From an uncultured Catenibacillus sp. (lineage in GTDB: Bacteria; Bacillota; Clostridia; Lachnospirales; Lachnospiraceae), in contig CAKRHR010000037.1 in assembly GCA_934339005.1 (NCBI GenBank), forward strand, positions 1-27,086: DNA of 27,086 nucleotides, in the 5' to 3' direction. The notes under the pieces are model-generated. The model saw only the letters and a program-made list of their open reading frames with translations, was not told where the DNA came from and did not search any database. Positions 1 through 7,000 of this stretch are shown here, piece by piece. The position numbers and the translations under genes were made by a program. Each line of letters starts with the position of its first letter. The first letter of the stretch is position 1.

Positions 1-141
1 ACAGATAAAAGACGTATGACAAATTATAACTTTTACACGGATCAGAAATGGGGAAAGGCCAGCAATTATACGTTGTGTCTGAACAGTTCACAACTTGGAT
101 ATGACAGATGCGAGAAAATTATTATGGAATGCAGTAAATAG
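1..141 (+). CDS. Cytidylate kinase-like protein, C-terminal fragment
   Basis: Frame 1 is open from the window edge to a TAG at 139-141 and gives 46 residues. The sequence contains NYNFYTDQKWG, then NYTLCLNSSQLG, and ends in CEKIIMECSK. This matches the C-terminal end of the cytidylate kinase-like family (P-loop nucleotide kinases common in Clostridia), where a Y-Y-T-x-x-x-W-G segment is followed by a Y-x-L-x-L-x-S-x-x-L-G strand. The P-loop and substrate-binding parts lie outside the window, so activity cannot be judged. In the family the presumed role is phosphoryl transfer to a CMP-like acceptor in the cytoplasm. No clear terminator follows it; the next gene starts 142 bases downstream behind its own promoter-like sequence. 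Confidence 0.72.
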   Translation, partial: TDKRRMTNYNFYTDQKWGKASNYTLCLNSSQLGYDRCEKIIMECSK

Positions 142-218
142 CGGATATAATTTTGAGAATAAGTACGAAGTTATTTTTAAAATATATTTATTTAAAATAC
201 CCCTTCAGGTGCTTCTTA

Positions 219-247
219 TTGACAAACATGTCAAATAATGTTAGGCT
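219..247 (+). promoter_or_regulatory. Candidate promoter with overlapping inverted repeat
   Basis: A perfect -35 hexamer TTGACA (219-224) is followed after 17 bases by a poor -10, TAGGCT (242-247). The -35 is also the left arm of a perfect inverted repeat TTGACA-AACA-TGTCAA (219-234), which could be an operator. Its position 36 bases before the zinc-ribbon start fits a promoter, but the weak -10 suggests activator dependence or a wrong call. Confidence 0.45.
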
Positions 248-283
248 GATAAAGTGATAAAGCTTAAAAAGGGGGAAAAAAGA

Positions 284-757
284 ATGTTTTGTCCAAATTG
301 TGGTTCTCAGGTAGATGAAAATGCATCTGCTTTTTGTCCGAATTGTGGTGCACCTGTCAATAATAGTCAGGCGAATGCAGGTAACAATCAGAATGCTCAG
401 AATAATCAGGGTACATGGCAGCAGCCAAACTACCAGCCAAATGATTATCAGCAGCAGTACACAAATCCTCAGTACAGTCCAAATGAACAGCCTTCAAAAG
501 GCATGGCAATTGCATCAATGGTTTGTGCAATTGTTGGTCTTGTATTTGTGTGGTTTGGTTATTTTTCACTTGTAGCATTAGCACTTGCGATTGTTGCAGT
601 TGTCTTAGGCGTTCAGTATAAGAAAAAATACGGCAACAACGGTATGGCAACAGCAGGCGTTATTATGGGTATTATCTGTATCGTTATTGGCGGTATTGTA
701 TTCGTATCCTGTGTAGCATGCGTCGGTTGTGCAAGCTGCACATCACTGATGTACTAA
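284..757 (+). CDS. Zinc-ribbon, DUF4190-type small membrane protein
   Basis: A 157-residue protein. The N-terminus has a double CPNC zinc ribbon (C3/C6 and C18/C21). Next comes an Asn/Gln/Pro/Tyr-rich linker (about 25-72), then a DUF4190-like membrane part with hydrophobic segments at about 75-113 and 122-150 separated by a basic loop (KKKYGNNGMA). The C-terminal tail is cysteine rich (CVACVGCASC). The ATG at 284 is preferred over the in-frame GTG at 254 because a GGGGG ribosome binding site sits 8 bases before it and the zinc ribbon then starts at residue 2. Proteins of this build are widespread in Firmicutes and have no agreed function; the ribbon is presumed cytoplasmic. It is monocistronic, with its own promoter-like site and a strong terminator. 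Confidence 0.85.
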   Translation: MFCPNCGSQVDENASAFCPNCGAPVNNSQANAGNNQNAQNNQGTWQQPNYQPNDYQQQYTNPQYSPNEQPSKGMAIASMVCAIVGLVFVWFGYFSLVALALAIVAVVLGVQYKKKYGNNGMATAGVIMGIICIVIGGIVFVSCVACVGCASCTSLMY

Positions 758-785
758 TTAAAGATTAAATAAAGTTGAGCCATTG

Positions 786-844
786 AAAGGCGATTCATGA
801 CAAGATACAGTTTAAGTACTGTGAGGTTGTGAATCGCCTTTTTT
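786..844 (+). terminator. Rho-independent terminator after zinc-ribbon gene
   Basis: The arms AAAGGCGATTC (786-796) and GAATCGCCTTTT (831-842) pair perfectly and run into TTTTTT. The loop can fold further. It lies 29 bases after the stop codon. The A-run on the left could let it act on the other strand as well. Confidence 0.88.
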
Positions 845-1080
845 GCGTGGTGTGGGAGTTATTGGTAAGAAAATGTCTGACTTTGAGTTGTCTGTTAATG
901 TCGAAATTGGTCGCACGATAATAAGTGAAAATATACGCAATGCGTGTTATGATAACTATACAGTTTTTGATAAATACAAATTTCGCGGATTCAAAAATCA
1001 AATATCTTATTATACAGGCATAAACGGAGTTTTGGTTTTCTGATTCTGACAGCAAATTTATGACAAATACGACAGGTATC

Positions 1081-1099
1081 GTCACAGTTATTATGTGAC
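1081..1099. repeat. Inverted repeat GTCACA-N7-TGTGAC upstream of the phosphatase operon
   Basis: Perfect 6-base arms at 1081-1086 and 1094-1099 are separated by GTTATTA. The repeat lies 24 bases before the PP2C start and just upstream of its ribosome binding site. It could be an operator or a small 5'-UTR hairpin. The rest of 845-1080 shows no convincing gene, and no clear -35/-10 pair was found there. Confidence 0.4.
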
Positions 1100-1123
1100 A
1101 GATGAAGAAAGCGGGGGTTATAT

Positions 1124-1900
1124 ATGGATTTTAAGATTGTGGCATATAGCGATATCGGTATTAAGAAAAAGACGAATCAGGATGCGTTGCTTATACAGGT
1201 TGCCCAGACAACGCTTGGAAAAGTGTGCCTTTGCCTTGTCTGCGACGGTGTGGGCGGACTTTCTGATGGGGAGATTGCCAGTGCTGCAGTTATACAGGCC
1301 TTTAAGCAGTGGTTTGAAAAAGATTTCATATATATGCTGGAACTTGGATTTAGTGAAGAAGTATTGAGGTTAGCATGGGAAAATATAGTGACTGGTCAGA
1401 ATGAGCAGTTAAAGATATATGCGTCGAGGCATAATTGCAGGACGGGGACAACAGTAGTTGCTTTGTTGGTATTTCAGAATATGTATTACATTATGAATGT
1501 GGGAGATTCAAGAGCTTATTTGCTGGATGAGCAGTTGATACTTTTAACAAAGGACCAGACTTTTGTACAGTATGAGATGGATAGAGGACATATGACTTTG
1601 GAGGAAGCACAGAACCACCCTCAAAGAAGTGTGCTTTTACAGTGTGTGGGTGCATCAGATGTCGTAACTCCTGATTTTTATTGGGGTCAGATTTGTGCAG
1701 ATGTTGTATTTATGCTGTGCAGCGATGGCTTCAGACATATGGTTTCGAATCATGAATTATTTGAGCAGTTGAATCCTGCTGTGCTTATTGATGAACAGAC
1801 GATGAGTATACATGCGCGGCGGCTTTCAGAACTGAATAAACATCGACATGAAGTGGATAATATTTCTGTGGCACTTGTAAGGGTATGTCTGGAGGGATAA
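1124..1900 (+). CDS. PP2C-family protein Ser/Thr phosphatase
   Basis: A 258-residue cytoplasmic PPM/PP2C phosphatase, near the usual size of bacterial PrpC/Stp enzymes. The metal-binding core is visible: NQD at 18-20, CDGVGG at 40-45 (the DGMGG motif with Met to Val), GTTVVALLV near 108, NVGDSRAYLL near 125, LCSDGF near 198 and the terminal VDNISVALV near 244 with the D-N pair. It should hydrolyse phospho-Ser/Thr using two Mn/Mg ions. A GCGGGGG ribosome binding site lies 6 bases before the ATG. The stop codon abuts the kinase start, and the kinase ribosome binding site is inside this gene, so the two are translationally coupled. Together they should form a reversible phosphorylation pair. It differs from classic PrpC-PrkC loci in lacking PASTA partners. 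Confidence 0.93.
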   Translation: MDFKIVAYSDIGIKKKTNQDALLIQVAQTTLGKVCLCLVCDGVGGLSDGEIASAAVIQAFKQWFEKDFIYMLELGFSEEVLRLAWENIVTGQNEQLKIYASRHNCRTGTTVVALLVFQNMYYIMNVGDSRAYLLDEQLILLTKDQTFVQYEMDRGHMTLEEAQNHPQRSVLLQCVGASDVVTPDFYWGQICADVVFMLCSDGFRHMVSNHELFEQLNPAVLIDEQTMSIHARRLSELNKHRHEVDNISVALVRVCLEG

Positions 1901-3709
1901 ATGATGTTACAGATTGGTGATGTTATTGACGGAAAATATAAAGTACTAAGCCAAATCGGTCAGGGTGGCATGAGCGTTGTGTATCTTGCGTTGAATGAAA
2001 GTGCGAATAAGACCTGGGCAATTAAGGAAATTCGCAAAGATGGTGTACAGAATTTTGCAACAGTCAGACAGGGCTTGGTTACTGAAATAAATATTTTGAA
2101 AAATCTGAATCACAGATATCTTCCGAGTATTGTAGATGTGATTGACAAAGAAGATATGCTTTTGATTGTTATGGATTATATTCAGGGAAAACCCTTGGAT
2201 ATAATTTTAAAGGAGAACTTGGAAAATAAAGGACTTCCGATGACAGTAGAGGATGTGCTTGTATGGGGAAGACAATTATGTGAGGTGCTTTGGTATCTGC
2301 ATACAAGACCTCATCCCATTATTTATCGGGATATGAAGCCGAACAATGTCATGTTAAAACCGGATGGAGAGATTTGTGTGGTGGATTTTGGAACGGCACG
2401 TACATTAAAAAATGGCAATACGGAAGATACCACATGCCTTGGTACACCTGGATATGCAGCACCAGAGCAGTATGGAGGCAGTGGTCAGTCCTGCCCGCAA
2501 ACAGATATTTATAATCTTGGGGCAACATTGCACCATTTGATTACCGGATGTAATCCAGCAGAAACACCATTTCATTTTCCATTAATTACCCAAAGTCGTT
2601 CGACACTTCTTGAAGAAACACCAAGACCATTAAGAGATAAAGTATTAGGGCTTGAGATGATTATTCAGAAATGTACGCAATACCATGTTGAGGATAGATA
2701 TCCATCATGTAGGGAACTTCAATATGATTTGGAACATCCTGAAGCACTTGGAGCACCTTATCGGAAAAAACTAAAAAATAAACTGCGACTATTTGGTGCG
2801 TGTGCAGGGCTTACATTTATTTTGGGTGGATTATCGTTGACAGGATTTGCAATGGAAACTCATACAAAGAAAAATGGCTATGATTACTATATCAGTGAAG
2901 CGCTGACTGCTTCATCCAATGAAAAATTAGAAAATTACAGAAAGGCGATAGCACTGAATCCGACGCGAAAAGAGGGATATCTTGGTGTATTAACTGAGAT
3001 GCTTTCAGACAATTATTTTTCGCCGGAGGAAGATATGATATTAACCACGATACTTAATTCAAAAGAAAATGACAGGGATAAGGATAATAAGTCTTATTTC
3101 CAGTCAAATAAAAGTGGCTTTACAGAATTTTCCTATCAACTTGGACTGGCATATTATTATGCTATGGGAAAAAATGGAGAGAAGGCTCTGGCACAAGGCT
3201 GGTTTAAATATGTTGCAGATACAGATATGGATGTATTGAATTTTGGGGAAAACGATTGCTATAAGAAGGGGTGGCAGGCGCGAGCAAAGATTCTTGGAAG
3301 AATCAGCAGTTATTATAAAAGTAAGCTGGGTGTTATCAATAAAGCAGGTGATGCGGAGGTGTCTTATGGAGATTATTGGGATGATTTGATGGCATTGTTT
3401 GATGACGATGTTGCAGGCGATGATAATGTGATTACAGAATTACGACTATACAATGAGATTGTCTGTCAACTTCAGACAAATGCATATAAATTTAAAAATG
3501 AGGCAGGAATTTCCAGAATTACGATGGAAAAGACACTGGATGCTGTTGAGGATAAGATTAAGGAATTGAATATTAATGAAAATCAACTTGCACAGGATAT
3601 AAGTGTATCGATTGCTGCCAATATTGATATGGCAAGAAGAACGATAGAAGCAACATTTTCTTCGGCAAGTTACCGGGCAGATAAGAAGACGGATGGAGGG
3701 AATGCTTGA
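1901..3709 (+). CDS. Transmembrane Ser/Thr protein kinase with TPR-like outer region
   Basis: A 602-residue Hanks-type kinase. It shows the glycine loop IGQGGMSVVY (19-28), the ATP lysine in AIKE (K42), catalytic YRDMKPNN (D144, K146, N149), DFG (162-164) and the activation/APE segment GTPGYAAPEQ. The kinase domain ends near residue 275. A single hydrophobic helix follows at about 295-318, preceded by basic residues, so the kinase is cytoplasmic and residues from about 320 lie outside. That outer part is helical, with a TPR-like stretch (YRKAIALNPTRKEGYLGVL), and contains no PASTA repeats, so it is not a PrkC orthologue. HRD is replaced by YRD, with the catalytic Asp kept. It starts directly after the PP2C stop behind GGAGGG and shares one base of its stop (TGATG) with the next gene. 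Confidence 0.92.
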   Translation: MMLQIGDVIDGKYKVLSQIGQGGMSVVYLALNESANKTWAIKEIRKDGVQNFATVRQGLVTEINILKNLNHRYLPSIVDVIDKEDMLLIVMDYIQGKPLDIILKENLENKGLPMTVEDVLVWGRQLCEVLWYLHTRPHPIIYRDMKPNNVMLKPDGEICVVDFGTARTLKNGNTEDTTCLGTPGYAAPEQYGGSGQSCPQTDIYNLGATLHHLITGCNPAETPFHFPLITQSRSTLLEETPRPLRDKVLGLEMIIQKCTQYHVEDRYPSCRELQYDLEHPEALGAPYRKKLKNKLRLFGACAGLTFILGGLSLTGFAMETHTKKNGYDYYISEALTASSNEKLENYRKAIALNPTRKEGYLGVLTEMLSDNYFSPEEDMILTTILNSKENDRDKDNKSYFQSNKSGFTEFSYQLGLAYYYAMGKNGEKALAQGWFKYVADTDMDVLNFGENDCYKKGWQARAKILGRISSYYKSKLGVINKAGDAEVSYGDYWDDLMALFDDDVAGDDNVITELRLYNEIVCQLQTNAYKFKNEAGISRITMEKTLDAVEDKIKELNINENQLAQDISVSIAANIDMARRTIEATFSSASYRADKKTDGGNA

Positions 3710-3990
3710 TGCAAAGCTTTGATGAGATGGTCAGGTTGTATCATGATATTTTTTTGGAGTGCGGAACAGTGGCGTTGATATTAATGGCATGTTCAATTGT
3801 ATGTTTTGTACGTCTGAAGATTCCGAAAGTAATGGCAGAGTTGTCTGGTCGTACAGCAAGAAAAGCAATTCATAAAATGCAGAATAATTTTGATGAATCA
3901 AAGACAGCTATATTATTGCGACAGGAGATTTCACCGCAATTCGAAATACTTAGAAGTATCGTGATAGTACATGCAAAAGACGGACAATAA
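3709..3990 (+). CDS. Small single-pass membrane protein in the kinase operon
   Basis: A 93-residue protein. The ATG overlaps the kinase stop in TGATG, behind GGAGGG (3695-3700); this start is preferred to the TTG one codon earlier. An acidic N-terminal stretch is followed by a hydrophobic helix (about residues 15-37, TVALILMACSIVCFV) and then a basic, helical region (RTARKAIHKMQNNFDES) ending in IVIVHAKDGQ. I do not recognise the family. The exact coupling to the kinase and the 42-base gap to the giant surface protein suggest it belongs to the same system, perhaps as a membrane adaptor or kinase substrate; this is inference. Ser and Thr residues in the cytoplasmic part could be targets. Confidence 0.72.
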   Translation: MQSFDEMVRLYHDIFLECGTVALILMACSIVCFVRLKIPKVMAELSGRTARKAIHKMQNNFDESKTAILLRQEISPQFEILRSIVIVHAKDGQ

Positions 3991-4032
3991 TTATGTGGGA
4001 ATATGTAAAGATGGGGGAAGGGCTGCATAAAG

Positions 4033-7000
4033 ATGAGAAACAAAATGAAGCGATGGTTGTCATTACTTTTTGTGACAGCTATATTGGGTAGCCTTGTTTA
4101 TGTGAATCGATGGATGAATCTGAAAACAGAAGCAGCAGAAGTTGTTGTGGAAAGTGAAACAGAAATTTTGCTGGAAAGTGAAACAGCATCAACAGAAGAA
4201 AGTTCAGAAACAGGATCGGAAATTTTAGAAAATGAAGGAATAACATTTAAAGTTCGGATGTTGAATGAGGCAAACTCGCTTATATATGGACAGAAAGCTG
4301 TAAAAATAGCAGAAATTATCGATACGGAAGCGCCAGAACAGTATTCAGAATTTTTGATTGCAAAGGTTGTATCAGATACCAGTAAGGCGTATACGAGCCA
4401 TGATTTTTTCATAGAAAAAGAAGATGGTATGGATAATCTATATGCTGTGTATGTCAATGCTGTTGCGGCAGGTACAGTGAACTTCAGGATACAGAAAAGC
4501 ACAGACAGTGGCGGTGTAGATATAACTGTGAATATTGCCAGAAGGCCATTATATTTACAGACCGGAGATGTTGAAAAACATTGGAATACAGAGAGAATTG
4601 CAGAATCTGATGTAGAAGTAAAATTGTTAAATAATGAAGGATACAGATTAGATGATAGCGGACATAAAGATGAAAACAGTGGTTTGACAGAATATGATAA
4701 AGCATATATCGGAAATAAAATTAAATTACCAAAGGCCGCTATTGATGAAAATATGTGTACATTATCACAGCTTGATACGATAGGAATATATCCTAATGCG
4801 GTGACGGTTGATTTAGATGGGGTGATAGCTGCTGATTATGAATTTAAAATAGAACTTCAGAATCAGGGCACTTTGATCATTGATGGAGAATCTGTTATTA
4901 AAGGTACAGAGTATCAGTATATTCAAGTAGATAATTCTCAGAGTACACATGTATACCAGAATGAAAATCATACGTTGTATATTGCGGATGATAGTAATGT
5001 GAGTGCTAAACTTTTGATTCAGAAAGCGCCTTATACGAAAATTATATACATAAAAGAAAAGGACGAAGAAATTTTAATTGATAATAATCTGTTAAGTTTA
5101 AACGAGGGAGATTTAGACCAGACTGTAGAACTGATGCTTAGTAATGACGATGGGACAAAACAGACACAGCCTTTTAAATTAGTTTTTAGGAGAGATAATG
5201 CCTGTCCTGAGATATCCATTAAAATCGAAGACGTAGAATCAGTTGTAAAGCAATTCGCAGATGCAATTCCATTTAAGTTCTTTCATAATGGTAAGAGTGA
5301 AAATCACCAGAAACAATATTTGCAGGCAAATATTTGTGTCAGAGATTTACTGGATGTAAGTGATATGAACATAGTAGAATCTGGTGGTTCAGGATTGCAG
5401 GCATGGTCATATCTAATTGTAAATACGCAGAAAGATATTAACTTTGCGATGGATAAAGCAATAACAGAGGCTGATGTTAAAGACTTGTTCCAGGGATATT
5501 CATTTACGAATGTAGACGCAGAGAAACTGGATAAAGAATTGATATTTGATATAGGAAAGGTCGATGGTAAAGTCAAAGCTGGAAATTATATTATTTTTGT
5601 TTTTGCAACAGATAATGTAGGTAATTCAGCACTGTATAGTTCAAATGGTGTGATTTTAGATGATGTGAATTTATCATCTATAGAAGTTGTATATAGTGAC
5701 AGAATGGAACAGGGAAACAGAGCAGATTTCTTTAATAAGGAAGTAGAATTGACAACCACAGTGACAGAGGATGTAAGTAATATTTTTTCAGGTGTTAAAG
5801 ATCTGACATATACTGTATCAGAAGACGGTAAGAGGGGGCAGGTTCAGACTTTAATTGATAATGCATATCCAGAAACAACACTTGAAAATCTTAAGAGTTT
5901 TGATGTGAATGGGTACGGACAAAAATTAAAAAAATTTTCAGTGGATGTGTGTGATGACAGTCATAGTCATGAAATTACAGTAGACTTTACAGCTCATGAT
6001 TTTGCGGGTAATGAATTGATACAGACAAAATCTTTTGTTATTGATCCGGTGGCACCGATAGTTAAAAATACTGTGACATCAAAAGCGAATAAGCTTAATG
6101 GGAAATACTACAAGGACGATGTTGTGGTTACAACAGAAATTACAGAACGTTTTCTGAATATTGAAAATGATGTAATTTATTCAATTAAAATAGATGAGGG
6201 TGGCACAAAAAGCCTGACGCTTGCGCAACTGAAAGAAACACGAAATCAAAATAAATATGGTATTTCAAATATTTCTGTCGAGTATGAAGAAAATCAGGCA
6301 GGAAAAACAGATAATACCATGTCAAAAATTACAATTACATTTTCAGAGGAGCATGACTATATTATTCATACATCTGTGAAAGATATGGCAGGAAATCAGA
6401 CGGATAAAGCCGTGGAAGAATTTGTTATTGATAAAACAGCACCGGTTGTCAACGTAACTTATTACAGATATGGTGATGGCAAAGCATTTGTGCCATCTGC
6501 AACAGAGGCAAACCCGACGTATCTGAATGAAAAATACAAAGTATTTAAAGTAAGCGTAACAGTTAATGAATTGAATTTCAACAAGGATAATTATGTTGAT
6601 GCGAAGCTTGATGTAGCTGCAAAGGATTCTTCAAACAAAATAATTTATCACGAATCAACAGATAAGATTGCGGCAGATGTCCAAAGTATTGTTCAGAATA
6701 ATGAAGTTATCTGGAAAGTAGAAGATAATGATAGCTATACTTATGAAGTACAGTTTACAGAAGATGCAAATTACAGTTTTGCATTTGATTATACAGATCT
6801 TGCAGGTAATCAGGTGATTGTTAATCCGGTGTATATTACATTGGATAAGATAAAGCCGACAGGCTCTGTAACATTATCTGGATTAGTAAGTGGCAATGCT
6901 GTGGAAACATGGAACTCTTTTATTAGTAAGATGACATTTAACTATTTTGCCAAAAACAGTGTTGGTGGTTCAATGACAAGTGAAGATGCCACTGCAGGTG

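Noticed and set aside
843..1043. 66-codon plus-strand open frame after the zinc-ribbon terminator
   Set aside because: No ribosome binding site, start inside the terminator tail, and no recognisable protein features; taken as leader DNA.
3993..4091. 32-codon open frame beginning in the gap between the 93-aa protein and the Ig-like protein
   Set aside because: Mostly overlaps the start of the giant gene, has no clear ribosome binding site of its own, and has an unremarkable composition.
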